Part shown: piece by piece, positions 41,635 through 51,284 of the stretch | Layout: each line of letters opens with the position of its first letter | Numbering within the stretch: the stretch's first letter is position 1 | Assembly (NCBI GenBank): GCA_023437305.1 | Contig: JAEZGN010000023.1 | Coordinates: forward strand, 372,001-436,000 | DNA length: 64,000 nt | From: Bacteroidota bacterium | GTDB taxonomy: Bacteria; Bacteroidota; Bacteroidia; Bacteroidales; Dysgonomonadaceae | Direction of reading: 5' to 3' | Translations under genes and position numbers: made by a program | Notes under the pieces: model-generated | The model's database searches: none | What the model was told of the DNA's origin: nothing | The model's input: only the letters and a program-made list of their open reading frames with translations

Positions 41635-44097
41635 ATGGAAGGCTTTCTGATATTACTAGTTATCATTGTATTAATCGTCATAGTAGTATTTCCCATTATT
41701 ATATATGCAAAAGTAAGTTCTATTCGCAACGATATTGAATATCTGAACAATAGTCTTAATAACCTTAACAGTAGATTGACACAGTTTTTCAAAGAAGCTG
41801 GTTCTCAAAGAGCAGTAAAAGAAAGGCTTGAGGTAGTTGATGAGCCGTCGGCTATGGAGAAGGTAAATTCAACAGATGTAGAAGTCAAGGAGCCGGAGGC
41901 TGTAGATGAGACTTCTCTTCCGGATATTCATATCGCTGCGTTTAAAGAAATGGTACTCGATGACGAGCCTGTCGAGGAGATAATATCAGTCGTTAATGAA
42001 CAGAAGGAAGAAACTGTTGTAGAGAGTATACTTCAAGCATCCGAGCTAGCTTCTACAAATGAGGCTATAGAGCCTGAGCGAAACCTTATAGAAAGATTTC
42101 TTGGTGAAAACTGGCTGAGCAAAGTAGGGATTGTGACTTTGGTGTTGGGTATTGCCTTCTTTGTAAAATATGCTATAGATCGTGATTGGATCAACGAAAT
42201 CGGACGTGTAGGGATAGGTTTGCTTACCGGAGGTTTAATCATCGGTATAGCTCATAAGCTCAAGAGACAGTATCATGTCTTTTCTTCTATACTGGTAGGT
42301 GGTGGTATTTCGGTCTTTTATATTACAATTACACTAGCATTCAGAGAATACGAATTGTTTAACCAAACCATTGCTTTCATTCTGCTTATAGCGGTAACAG
42401 TTTTCTCCGTTATTCTCTCACTCTTATATGACCGTAAAGAATTAGCCATATTCTCTTTGCTTGGTGGCTTTGCATCACCACTGATGATAAGTACCGGCGC
42501 AGGAAATTATATTGTACTGTTCTCTTATATATTAATTCTGAATACAGGCATGCTTGTCATTTCTTTTGCTAAGAAGTGGCGTGTTATAGGTATTATGTGT
42601 TATGTGCTTACTTTGGGATTCTTTTGGACTTGGTTGTTAACCGCGTATCGAGATCATAGTTTAGTACTTGTTACACTGTTTACTGTATTATTTTTCGTGC
42701 AGTTCTATCTATTGGCTATAATAGATCACCTGAGGACAGAAAGAAAGGTTACGGCCTATCAGAGTTTACTTATATTATCCAATAACCTGTTTGTATTCCT
42801 TGCCTGTTTATATGTATGGGATCAATACCGGTACGATGTAAGGGGGCTAATAACAATAGCTTTGGCGGTATTTAATGCAATTGTTATGTTTACTTTATTC
42901 CGACGTAGCGAAGTGGATCGGAATCTCATATATCTGATTATAGCTGTAGTGATGACTTTTGTCAGTTTGGCTATTCCGATACAGCTCAATGGACATGTTA
43001 TTACCATGTTTTGGGCGGCAGAGGCTGTTGTCTTATTATTGTTGTGGCGTAGATCACGCATTAGTGTTTTTTGGTTCGGCTTTGGCGTTATCTGTTTGCT
43101 GACTGTAATATCTTATGTGATGGATGTTCACGAAACTTATTCTTACGATCCCGAATTACCAATATTGGTGAATAGGATATTTATCACAGGAATAGTGGTA
43201 ATAGTTGCTTCTGTCATTTGCTTGTTTATCTTGAGAAAAGAAGATCCTGATATGGAAGTCGAAATACGAGGATTTGACTTATTATCAGTCGGTGCTGTAG
43301 TCAAGGTATTTAAATATGTTCTTATTACTTTGGCTTATGTAATGCCATTCTTGGAGCTAAACTATCAATTAGAACGCTTTACAGATATTGACTTCTACTC
43401 AAGCTTTAGGTATTTGTGTATGGCTACCTACACAGCGTTGTATGTCGCATTATTGGCTTTTGTATACAGGAAAAAAGCATCGGCAGCTTTTACTTATGTT
43501 TTGCTGCTTGTTTCTATGCTTTGTTATGCCGCTTTCTATTCATATATGGCTATAGACCTGCGCTTCGATATATTCTATGGCGGTATGTATAGTACAGCTC
43601 ATTTTCTTATACATTATCTATCATTACCGGTCGTTATATATATCGCTTACTTGCTTGTGAAAAATATAAAGTCATTGCCTCAAGAATGGTTCTCTCCTAT
43701 ATGCCGGGCATTGGTTCTTTTGGCTGTAGTGATATTAAGTATAGAAACTGATCATACTATCATCGCATTGTTTGGAAATGAGGGGAATTATGACTTCCTA
43801 TTGTACGATGTTCATACCTTTGGTTATCCTATACTATGGGGTGTTTTGGCAATGATTTTGATGATATGGGGCTTGAATGGTAAAGAAGTACTGTTGCGTA
43901 AGATATCATTGATATTCTTTGGCGTTATTATACTCAAGTTCTATGCTTACGATGTGTGGCGTATGTCGCAGGCCGGACGGATCGTGTCGTTCATTATTTT
44001 GGGAGTTATCTTATTATTGGTATCATTCTTGCAACAGAAAATAAAAACATTGGTAAAAGCTGATGAGGTAGAAGAATTTGAAGAAAATAAGGAATAA
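41635..44097 (+). CDS. DUF2339 multi-spanning membrane protein
   Basis: 820 residues. It has one N-terminal membrane segment, a coiled coil (about 25-60) and an acidic linker. From FLGENWLSKVGIVTLVLGIAFFVKY-like sequence near residue 155 about twenty transmembrane helices follow. This N-terminal GENWLSKVG block is characteristic of DUF2339. The function is unknown. It is followed 12 bases later by a DUF3999 gene, a pair found together in other bacteria. Confidence 0.85.
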   Translation: MEGFLILLVIIVLIVIVVFPIIIYAKVSSIRNDIEYLNNSLNNLNSRLTQFFKEAGSQRAVKERLEVVDEPSAMEKVNSTDVEVKEPEAVDETSLPDIHIAAFKEMVLDDEPVEEIISVVNEQKEETVVESILQASELASTNEAIEPERNLIERFLGENWLSKVGIVTLVLGIAFFVKYAIDRDWINEIGRVGIGLLTGGLIIGIAHKLKRQYHVFSSILVGGGISVFYITITLAFREYELFNQTIAFILLIAVTVFSVILSLLYDRKELAIFSLLGGFASPLMISTGAGNYIVLFSYILILNTGMLVISFAKKWRVIGIMCYVLTLGFFWTWLLTAYRDHSLVLVTLFTVLFFVQFYLLAIIDHLRTERKVTAYQSLLILSNNLFVFLACLYVWDQYRYDVRGLITIALAVFNAIVMFTLFRRSEVDRNLIYLIIAVVMTFVSLAIPIQLNGHVITMFWAAEAVVLLLLWRRSRISVFWFGFGVICLLTVISYVMDVHETYSYDPELPILVNRIFITGIVVIVASVICLFILRKEDPDMEVEIRGFDLLSVGAVVKVFKYVLITLAYVMPFLELNYQLERFTDIDFYSSFRYLCMATYTALYVALLAFVYRKKASAAFTYVLLLVSMLCYAAFYSYMAIDLRFDIFYGGMYSTAHFLIHYLSLPVVIYIAYLLVKNIKSLPQEWFSPICRALVLLAVVILSIETDHTIIALFGNEGNYDFLLYDVHTFGYPILWGVLAMILMIWGLNGKEVLLRKISLIFFGVIILKFYAYDVWRMSQAGRIVSFIILGVILLLVSFLQQKIKTLVKADEVEEFEENKE

Positions 44098-44109
44098 AAA
44101 CTAAGCCTT

Positions 44110-45318
44110 ATGAAGAAAATAGTATTTGCATATTTACTTTCATTTTTTATCTTTCAAGTCTATGGACAGTCGCTTTGGAAGGCAGATATACAGCCTATAG
44201 AGAAAAAAGGGTATTATAATATAGAGATCGATCAGCGTATAATAGCGAAGTCTGCCATCTCTGATCTGTCGGATTTGAGGATTTACAATAGTAAAAATAA
44301 AGAAATACCTTATTTCCTGCGAGCAGTGAGTCCGATACATGAAGTAAATCGATTTGAAAGCTACTCATTAACACAAAATATTGAAAAAGATAGCCTTAAT
44401 ATTATTGTTGTAGATAATACAAAACAAGAGAATATAAGTAATTTTTATATTTTCATTCGTAGAGCCGAGGTCAATAAATATGCGTCAGTGAGAGGGAGCA
44501 ATGATTTATTGCAATGGTATATTGTAAAGCAAAAGACCCATATCTATAGTTTAGGAAATAAGCAAGATAATAATGAAGATACTTTACTCCTTGATTTCCC
44601 TCAAGGGAACTATAAGTATTATGAGGTGACGATTCAGAATGATCAAAAGAGTCCTTTGAAAATATTAAGAGTAGGGAATTACGAAAGATCAGATGTTTAC
44701 GGACAGTTTTCTGAGATCAATTTCGGCCGGTTTGTAGTGAAGGATAGTATAAATAAGAAAACATATATTAGCTTTCCTGATTTGCAGGACACATACAGGA
44801 TCAATCGACTAGAGATATTCGTACAGAGTGACGCTCATTATTTACGTCATGTTCTTTTGTCGGATACAATCAACAAAAGGAAATTTAAGTTTGATTTATC
44901 GTCCAAAACGGACAACACTTTCATTCTTGATTGTTTTCCCCTTGGTAAGCAGACATTTATAGCCATAGAAAATAATAATAATCTTTTATTGAATATTGCA
45001 TCAATCAAGGTTTATGGATTAAATCGTTATTTGTGCGCTTATCTCGAAAAAGACGAAAAGTATTATTTGCAGGTAGGTTTAAGATATAATTCATCTCCCA
45101 ATTATGATATAGATCATTTTAGAAATGATATTCCTGTAGACCTGCCTATTGTTAAAACCGACAATCTATCTCAGATAAATATAGCAATCGCAGCTCCCGC
45201 TGATAGGCAGCCGTCGCTGATTGAAAAGCCTCTTTTCTTATGGGCGGTTATTATTCTAATTGGCATACTTCTTACTTTTGTTTGCTACAAAGCTATTAAG
45301 GAGATGAAGAAGAAATAG
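44110..45318 (+). CDS. DUF3999 family protein
   Basis: 402 residues. A signal peptide ends at about FQVYGQ. A long beta-rich extracytoplasmic domain with discoidin-like features (RVGNYERSDVYGQ) follows, with one C-terminal transmembrane helix (near 378-396) and a short Lys-rich tail. It pairs with DUF2339 upstream. The function is unknown. Confidence 0.8.
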   Translation: MKKIVFAYLLSFFIFQVYGQSLWKADIQPIEKKGYYNIEIDQRIIAKSAISDLSDLRIYNSKNKEIPYFLRAVSPIHEVNRFESYSLTQNIEKDSLNIIVVDNTKQENISNFYIFIRRAEVNKYASVRGSNDLLQWYIVKQKTHIYSLGNKQDNNEDTLLLDFPQGNYKYYEVTIQNDQKSPLKILRVGNYERSDVYGQFSEINFGRFVVKDSINKKTYISFPDLQDTYRINRLEIFVQSDAHYLRHVLLSDTINKRKFKFDLSSKTDNTFILDCFPLGKQTFIAIENNNNLLLNIASIKVYGLNRYLCAYLEKDEKYYLQVGLRYNSSPNYDIDHFRNDIPVDLPIVKTDNLSQINIAIAAPADRQPSLIEKPLFLWAVIILIGILLTFVCYKAIKEMKKK

Positions 45319-45401
45319 GAACAGAAGTCGGGTGATATCTTCTATTCCAATTTATCTCATATAAGTGATATGTGATATAGTACGGGTGTTTTTTTCATTA
45401 C

Positions 45402-45453
45402 GAAAAAGTGATAATGAAAAACATACAAAAAAGTGTCACTTTTGTCACCTTTT
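45402..45453 (+). repeat. 52-base shared intergenic element, copy 2
   Basis: The core TGTCACTTTTGTCACCTTTT (45434-45453) is identical to copy 1, as is AAAAACATAC upstream. The outer inverse half-site is AGTGATA here. It lies 92 bases before rlmD, with a -7 box TATCTTTG at 45510-45517 between. Confidence 0.85.
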
Positions 45454-45509
45454 TCTAAAGCTATGAAGATAGGAGGTATGGCTATCAGCAAAAAGCGAAA
45501 AAATAGAAT

Positions 45510-45517
45510 TATCTTTG
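45510..45517 (+). promoter_or_regulatory. -7 promoter box of rlmD
   Basis: TATCTTTG, exact to consensus, 28 bases before the ATG. No -33 element is evident, which would fit a promoter that needs an activator such as a factor bound at the shared element 56 bases upstream. Confidence 0.5.
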
Positions 45518-45545
45518 CACGCATTTTATACTCAAATAAAGATCA

Positions 45546-46955
45546 ATGACCAGAAAGAAAAAAGAACTTCCGTTAATAGAAAATGTAGAGATTGTAGATG
45601 TAGCCGCAGAAGGCAAAGCTATAGCCAAGGTAGACGATTTGGTTGTGTTTATACCATACGTTGTGCCGGGCGACGTGATCGATTTGCAAATAACCCGCAA
45701 GAAAAATAAGTATGCGGAAGGGAAGCCAGTCCGTTTTATCTCATACTCTCCAAACCGTACAGAAGCATTCTGTGAACATTTCGGTATCTGTGGCGGCTGT
45801 AAATGGCAAATCCTGCCTTATGCGGAGCAATTGAAGTATAAGCAAAAGCAGGTTGAGGATAATTTGACGCGTATCGGAAAAATAGAGTTGCCTGATATTC
45901 ATCATATATTAGGCTCCGAAAAAACGCAGTTTTACAGAAACAAATTAGAGTTTACTTTTTCGAATAAGAAATGGCTTACCTTGGAGCAAATCAATTCCGG
46001 TGAAAGCTTTGATAATATGAATGCGTTGGGCTTTCACATTCCGGGTATGTTTGACAAGGTGTTGGATATAGACAAATGTTGGCTGCAAGATGATATATCG
46101 AACCAGATTCGCAATTTTATACGTCAATACTGTTACGATAAAAACTATACCTTCTTTGATTTAAGAAATAGAGGTGGATTGATGCGCAACCTTATTGTAC
46201 GAACATCCACAACGGGTGAACTGATGGTGATTGTTGTATTCTATGATGATGAAAAAGAACAACAAGAAGACTTATTGACGGCTGTTGCCACAGAGTTTCC
46301 TCAAATAACGTCATTACTCTATATTGTCAATCAGAAAGCGAATGATACTATAACAGATCAAGAAGTTTTGGTATGGAAAGGAAATGATTGTATTTATGAG
46401 GAGATGGAAGGTTTAAAATTTAAGATCGGTCCTAAGTCTTTTTATCAGACAAATAGCGAACAAGCTTATAATTTGTATAAAATAGCACGTGATTTTGCAA
46501 ACCTATCGGGCGATGAGCTTGTATATGACCTCTATACAGGTACAGGTACTATTGCCAACTTTGTAGCCGGTAAGGCAAAGAAAGTGATAGGGATAGAATA
46601 TGTAGAGGATGCGATCTTGGACGCAAGAGTTAATTCCCAAATAAATAAGATAGATAATACGCTGTTTTATGCGGGAGATATGAAGGATATTCTTACACAG
46701 GACTTCATCAATGAGCATGGACGCCCTGATGTGATTATTACAGACCCTCCACGTGCAGGTATGCATGATGATGTGATAAAGACAATATTGTTTGCCGAGC
46801 CCGATCGTATTGTATATGTTAGTTGTAATCCGGCTACTCAGGCACGTGACCTGTCTTTGTTGGACGAAAAATATAAAGTGCAAAGAGTACAGCCTGTAGA
46901 TATGTTCCCTCATACACATCATGTAGAGAATGTAGTGTTGTTGGTGAAGAAATAA
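45546..46955 (+). CDS. rlmD: 23S rRNA (uracil-C5)-methyltransferase RlmD
   Basis: 469 residues. It has an N-terminal TRAM domain (about 10-65) and four Fe-S cysteines: Cys76, Cys82 and Cys85, and Cys178 in DKCWL. The SAM-binding site is DLYTGTGTIANF. The catalytic Cys lies in SCNPATQARDL. It makes 5-methyluridine in 23S rRNA. Assignment to RlmD rather than RlmCD-type double specificity is by family only. Confidence 0.9.
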   Translation: MTRKKKELPLIENVEIVDVAAEGKAIAKVDDLVVFIPYVVPGDVIDLQITRKKNKYAEGKPVRFISYSPNRTEAFCEHFGICGGCKWQILPYAEQLKYKQKQVEDNLTRIGKIELPDIHHILGSEKTQFYRNKLEFTFSNKKWLTLEQINSGESFDNMNALGFHIPGMFDKVLDIDKCWLQDDISNQIRNFIRQYCYDKNYTFFDLRNRGGLMRNLIVRTSTTGELMVIVVFYDDEKEQQEDLLTAVATEFPQITSLLYIVNQKANDTITDQEVLVWKGNDCIYEEMEGLKFKIGPKSFYQTNSEQAYNLYKIARDFANLSGDELVYDLYTGTGTIANFVAGKAKKVIGIEYVEDAILDARVNSQINKIDNTLFYAGDMKDILTQDFINEHGRPDVIITDPPRAGMHDDVIKTILFAEPDRIVYVSCNPATQARDLSLLDEKYKVQRVQPVDMFPHTHHVENVVLLVKK

Positions 46956-46971
46956 GAATTAGTTAAAAGCA

Positions 46972-47016
46972 GAGAAAGAGATAATACTCGTTGGAATATA
47001 CCTCTTTCTCAGTTTT
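46972..47016 (+). terminator. terminator of rlmD
   Basis: GAGAAAGAG (46972-46980) pairs with CTCTTTCTC (47002-47010) around a 21-base loop, then AGTTTTT. Confidence 0.6.
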
Positions 47017-47039
47017 TAAGAATTATCTCTTTTTATACT

Positions 47040-47285
47040 CTATTCTTTTTTCTTAAATAAGGATATTATCCAAAGCAGTACGATTGCTCCTATAGTAGAC
47101 ATTACCAGGTTGCCTAGAATACCGTTTACATCCAACCCGAGCAGTGTAAATATCCATCCACCTAGTAATCCTCCGACAATACCGACTATAAGATTTAGTA
47201 TAAGCCCGAAGCCACTGCCTTTCATAATCTTGCCGGCTATAAATCCGGCAGCTATACCTATTATTATTGACCAAATGAATTCCAT
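47040..47285 (-). CDS. GlsB/YeaQ/YmgE family stress membrane protein
   Basis: 81 residues, three hydrophobic glycine-rich helices. The family pattern is GIAAGFIAGKIMKGSGFGLI and GIVGGLLGGWIF. These small transglycosylase-associated-type proteins are stress-induced; no biochemical role is known. It lies downstream of the TonB-receptor operon with a 79-base gap, probably independent. Confidence 0.88.
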   Translation of the reverse strand: MEFIWSIIIGIAAGFIAGKIMKGSGFGLILNLIVGIVGGLLGGWIFTLLGLDVNGILGNLVMSTIGAIVLLWIISLFKKKE

Positions 47286-47364
47286 ATTCTTTTATTTTTA
47301 TGTTAATAAAATTGATCTCTATCTTTTATAACACGCTTAATAAAGATATGGTTTGCTTCTTGTA

Positions 47365-47649
47365 TTATTTCTTAATATAACTTTGCAGATTTTTTACGTA
47401 TTTGTCGAATGCATCTATACCTGTTTGAGTTATTTTGCAAACGGTGCGGGGTTTCTTCCCGTCAATGAATTTGCGGACGTTGATATATCCGGCTTCGCTT
47501 AGTTTTTCTATTTGTACGCTCAAGTTACCCGCAGTTGCCCCTGTCTTCTCTCGGATGAAGACAAAGTCAGCTTCTTCTACGGACAGCAGCAATGATATTA
47601 CTGCCAGCCGTAGTTGCGAGTGTAAGAGTGGATCAAGGTCTTTAAACAT
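47365..47649 (-). CDS. winged-helix transcriptional regulator
   Basis: 94 residues, a single MarR/ArsR-like winged helix of the small DNA-binding type common in Bacteroidota. The second and third helices are FIREKTGATAGNLSVQIEKL and the wing is FIDGKKPRTVCKITQTG. It overlaps the preceding membrane-protein gene by 8 bases and is the last gene of the TonB-receptor operon. A candidate operator overlaps the operon promoter. Confidence 0.85.
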   Translation of the reverse strand: MFKDLDPLLHSQLRLAVISLLLSVEEADFVFIREKTGATAGNLSVQIEKLSEAGYINVRKFIDGKKPRTVCKITQTGIDAFDKYVKNLQSYIKK

Positions 47650-48262
47650 TTTTAACAGCTTTACGGTTTGCTATATGTCCCGGTACACAAAGTCCAAGGA
47701 TAGCACATATGCCCAAGATAATAAATTGAATATCACCACTGGCAAAAATATAACTTAATGTGCACATTAAGGCTCCTCCCCAAAAAATACATGCTCCATA
47801 GAGGTATGGTCTGAATCGGCAAGCGATAGAGGTAGTAAATTGTGCTGCACCCATCATTGTCAAAATTATAGGGGTTATAAGGATTCCCAGATACCCAGAA
47901 TGTAACGCGTATGCTGTTCCGTAGATAGTTATAAGGAAGATCGCAACCGATATGGCAAATGCATTCCAGATATATCTCACTATCTTGTCTATATGGGTTT
48001 TTACTGTGGCACTTTTCGAATATTTCCTGTTTATTATTCTTGATATTATCATCATTGGTATCATTGTTAGCCAAACCCAAAATGATTGGTTCGGATTTTC
48101 CAATGTATGTATGAGGATGAAATTTACAAAAGCGGTTACTGCCACCACGTATCCACTAAATATACTGGTCCTGATACCACCTCTCTGAAAATTGTTCCTT
48201 GCTTGTGAGATCATCTCATTAATAAGTCTCAAGCTATCTTGTTCGGTGAAATTATTTTCCAT
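47642..48262 (-). CDS. membrane protein of the TonB-receptor operon
   Basis: 206 residues with about six hydrophobic helices and a charged N-terminal helix (SLRLINEMISQARNNF). It has no recognised domain. It overlaps the winged-helix gene, so the two are tightly coupled; such pairs recur in Bacteroidota. A signalling role through the regulator is inference. Confidence 0.7.
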   Translation of the reverse strand: MENNFTEQDSLRLINEMISQARNNFQRGGIRTSIFSGYVVAVTAFVNFILIHTLENPNQSFWVWLTMIPMMIISRIINRKYSKSATVKTHIDKIVRYIWNAFAISVAIFLITIYGTAYALHSGYLGILITPIILTMMGAAQFTTSIACRFRPYLYGACIFWGGALMCTLSYIFASGDIQFIILGICAILGLCVPGHIANRKAVKNV

Positions 48263-48277
48263 TATGCCGGTATTATT

Positions 48278-48931
48278 TTATTTGTTGCACTTGGCAGAAA
48301 TTTGTATCATAAAGGCTTCGCCCCAATATGGTCTTTCCATTGTTTTTTGTTCTTTTTGATATAATGACCTTGCTTTACTTATCTCCTCACAAAAGTCACG
48401 TTTGGAGCGAATAAAGTCCGGTAAAAAACTTTCATAAAAAGCCAGTAAAAAGATGGGTCTCGGATTTTCCGGATTCAGCTTTATTGCTTTTTCATAATTG
48501 CTGATCACATCATTAAAATATTTTTGTCCATTTACTGCCGGATTTGTCATCGATAATGCATTGTAATAATATCCATACAAAGTACTGACTTCTGACTTGT
48601 CGGCATCGGTAAATGAATTTAGCTTGTCTAGACCTACTTTTACGGTTTCGAGAATGGCTTCATTGTTTTCTGCTTTCGGGCTGTAATATATCATTTGTAT
48701 TCCCGTGTATGCGACATAGTAAAGAGGCAGCCATTCTTTGTCATATTTCAAAGATATCCGTTCAAATTGATTCCGGATTGTTTGTAACTCGTTTACCGAT
48801 TTGGCCGAATCTAATTTTAATACTGTTTTCTCCATTACTTTCAAATAGGTTGAATCAGTATTTGTTATTGCTGATAAAGCCATTGGTACAATTAGTATTG
48901 CTATACAAAGATAAAATTTAAACGTTTTCAT
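48278..48931 (-). CDS. exported TPR-like protein
   Basis: 217 residues. The signal peptide ends near MALSA. The rest is helical, with a TPR-like motif YEKAIKLNPENPRPIFLLA near residue 147. It lies 30 bases after the TonB receptor gene and 15 before the membrane-protein gene. It is not SusD-like. Confidence 0.65.
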   Translation of the reverse strand: MKTFKFYLCIAILIVPMALSAITNTDSTYLKVMEKTVLKLDSAKSVNELQTIRNQFERISLKYDKEWLPLYYVAYTGIQMIYYSPKAENNEAILETVKVGLDKLNSFTDADKSEVSTLYGYYYNALSMTNPAVNGQKYFNDVISNYEKAIKLNPENPRPIFLLAFYESFLPDFIRSKRDFCEEISKARSLYQKEQKTMERPYWGEAFMIQISAKCNK

Positions 48932-48961
48932 AAGAATATAATTAAGGGTTAATGTTTTATT

Positions 48962-51124
48962 TTAGAATGTTGCCGGATCGTATGCTACTTTTCCACTCAG
49001 TGTCCAGAAGAATCCGATGAAGAAGAAATTGTTTTGATACGACTTTATCGGTTTTGCTTCATATCTGCCTGCCGTATTCGGGTTCGGATTATAATCATAT
49101 CCATATATGTTGGTTCTGCCAAGAATATTTGAAGCACTCGCATATATGATTAGCCTTTTGTGTGCCAATACAGTCCAGCTAACATCCAAAGAGTTGTAAG
49201 CGGGAGTTGTTTCGTTCATCACTCCGGGCAAATTGGGATTGTGATATGCACGTCCACTGGCAAAACGGTTTGTAACTCCGATTATGCTTTTTAATTTTTC
49301 GTTCGAATATCTTAGAATGACTGATGCATTATGTTTTGTTACAAATGGAGGCATAATTTTTTCATTGTATTCGGCATACTTTCGTTTCGAATCATTGTAT
49401 GAATACGATAGCATATACTCTAAGGATTGCTTGTTCCCTGTGCTGAACCCATCTTTATACATTAGGTCTACACCTTGGCTATATCCATGTCCATCAGAGT
49501 GATAAAAGTCGTCATATATGGTAGTCAGTTTATTATATTTCTTGTGATAAATTTCGACCCTGAATACTCGATAATTTGTAATTGTATTCTGTGCACTCAG
49601 TATATATTGCGTTGTATTCTCTTGTGACAGGTGATTGTTGTAAATCAAATTCTCGTTGGGAGAAGTCTGCTGATATTTTCCGGCGACAGCCGATAATACA
49701 ATGTCTTTTTTGATGTTGTAGTTTAAGGCAATGCGGGGAAGTACTGCAAATGACTTGTCTAACGAAGCATACTCGATACGTGATGATACGTTTAAGAGCA
49801 GCTTGTCTGATAGATTAAAATCATTGCTGAGGAATAATCCTTCGATATTATGATTTACTTTTCTTTCTATACTTTTCTCGTCCATGTAAGTCATTTCATA
49901 TTTTCTGACCAACGCTTCTGTACCTACTGCAAGCTTATACAAGCTCGAAAATCTTATCTCAGCCTTTGTTTTTAAATGGAGTTCACTTTCATCCGACTTA
50001 AACAAGTCATTCGGTACTCGGGCATTATTTATATTCTTCTTATTCCATGAATAAGCTACTCCGGCGAAGTAATTTATCCCATTGGTAAATCGCTTTTTGA
50101 ATGTGCTGTTTAGGTATAGGTTATCTTCATCAAAATCTAGTTTGCGGTCAATATAACTGAATGCGGGAGTCTCTCTTTTCTTAAAAAGAGTTTTGTCGTA
50201 AGTGAAATATGTTTTAAGATATGTTTTGTCTCCTAGCTTAAACCGAAACTGATTGGCTGCCGATATTCCTTGATAATACTTATCCCAATCCGGCTTTTCG
50301 TCAGGGAATATAAGTTTTGTATATGGTTCAAGGTTTGTATAATTTACATCAAAAGAAGCTGATCCTTTATCCCACGATTTTGTACCTCCTGTTCCCAAGC
50401 CTACACTAGTCAGGCTAGCTCCTATCTTCGTAATAGTGCTTTCGTCTTTTGTTGACAGTGGTAGTACGCTAGATAAACTTTGAGTATATTCGGGCGAGAA
50501 GCCTCCTGTTGAAAAATTTATCGCATCAAATATAAATGTAGAGTGCCTTCCCCTCACTGCTGTGTTTGCCGGCATAGATGTATATGGCGACATTACGTGC
50601 ATCTCATCTATATAGGTCTGAGTCTCATAACTACTTCCGCCTCTTACTTGCAGTTTGCCGTCTGTACCCGATATTTGAGCACCGGGTAAGTTTGTTATGG
50701 ATTTATATAAATCTCCTTCCGAGCCTGCTGTTGTAACTAAATCGATAGCATTCTTTTTCTCCAGATTTGATCCTCCTTTTAGCTGGAAACTACCAGCGGT
50801 AACGACTACTTCATTCAAGTTTGTTAGGTCGGGCTTGAGGTTAATAGCTAAGTTATTCAGTTTCGAAACATCGGAAGTAATAGAGAACGATTTATATCCT
50901 ACAAATGAAGCTATCAGCGTAACAGACCCTTTCTCTTCAGTTTCTAAAACAAAGTGTCCGTTCTCATCGGTACTCGTTCCATCCACTGTATTTTCTATAT
51001 AAACATTTGCGAAAGCTATGCCTTTACTGTTTTCGTCTCGTACATATCCTTGTATTTGAGTCTGGCTAAATGCGCTGATTGACAGCGTTAATAGGATTGT
51101 TATTAGAGTTAACTGAGGTATCAT
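48962..51124 (-). CDS. TonB-dependent receptor
   Basis: 720 residues. It has a signal peptide ending SAFSQ, and a CarboxypepD_reg-like domain (about 23-100: IQGYVRDENSKGIAFANVYI). The plug (about 110-220) contains LNEVVVTAG and DGKLQVRGGSSYET, and a 22-strand-type beta barrel runs to the C-terminus. It is shorter than SusC proteins (about 1000) and has no SusD partner, so it is more like a siderophore, metal or peptide receptor. The ligand is unknown. It is the first gene of a four-gene operon. Confidence 0.88.
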   Translation of the reverse strand: MIPQLTLITILLTLSISAFSQTQIQGYVRDENSKGIAFANVYIENTVDGTSTDENGHFVLETEEKGSVTLIASFVGYKSFSITSDVSKLNNLAINLKPDLTNLNEVVVTAGSFQLKGGSNLEKKNAIDLVTTAGSEGDLYKSITNLPGAQISGTDGKLQVRGGSSYETQTYIDEMHVMSPYTSMPANTAVRGRHSTFIFDAINFSTGGFSPEYTQSLSSVLPLSTKDESTITKIGASLTSVGLGTGGTKSWDKGSASFDVNYTNLEPYTKLIFPDEKPDWDKYYQGISAANQFRFKLGDKTYLKTYFTYDKTLFKKRETPAFSYIDRKLDFDEDNLYLNSTFKKRFTNGINYFAGVAYSWNKKNINNARVPNDLFKSDESELHLKTKAEIRFSSLYKLAVGTEALVRKYEMTYMDEKSIERKVNHNIEGLFLSNDFNLSDKLLLNVSSRIEYASLDKSFAVLPRIALNYNIKKDIVLSAVAGKYQQTSPNENLIYNNHLSQENTTQYILSAQNTITNYRVFRVEIYHKKYNKLTTIYDDFYHSDGHGYSQGVDLMYKDGFSTGNKQSLEYMLSYSYNDSKRKYAEYNEKIMPPFVTKHNASVILRYSNEKLKSIIGVTNRFASGRAYHNPNLPGVMNETTPAYNSLDVSWTVLAHKRLIIYASASNILGRTNIYGYDYNPNPNTAGRYEAKPIKSYQNNFFFIGFFWTLSGKVAYDPATF

Positions 51125-51160
51125 ATTTTTTCTTAAAATAGTTCATAATATTTTATGGTG

Positions 51161-51191
51161 TAAATATAAAGTGGTTTATATAATAAACCAA
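51161..51191 (-). promoter_or_regulatory. promoter of the TonB-receptor operon with palindromic operator
   Basis: On the minus strand a -33 TTG (51189-51191), a 20-base spacer and TATATTTA (51161-51168, one base off consensus). A perfect inverted repeat TGGTTTA (51172-51178) and TAAACCA (51184-51190) around TATAA fills the spacer and touches the -33 box, the place a repressor would bind. Confidence 0.55.
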
Positions 51192-51284
51192 ATTATTTTA
51201 TAAATAATTGAAATAAATATTGTTCGTCTTGTCTAGTTTGTTGATTATATCTACATTTATAAGTGGATAATAAATCTAAAGATT

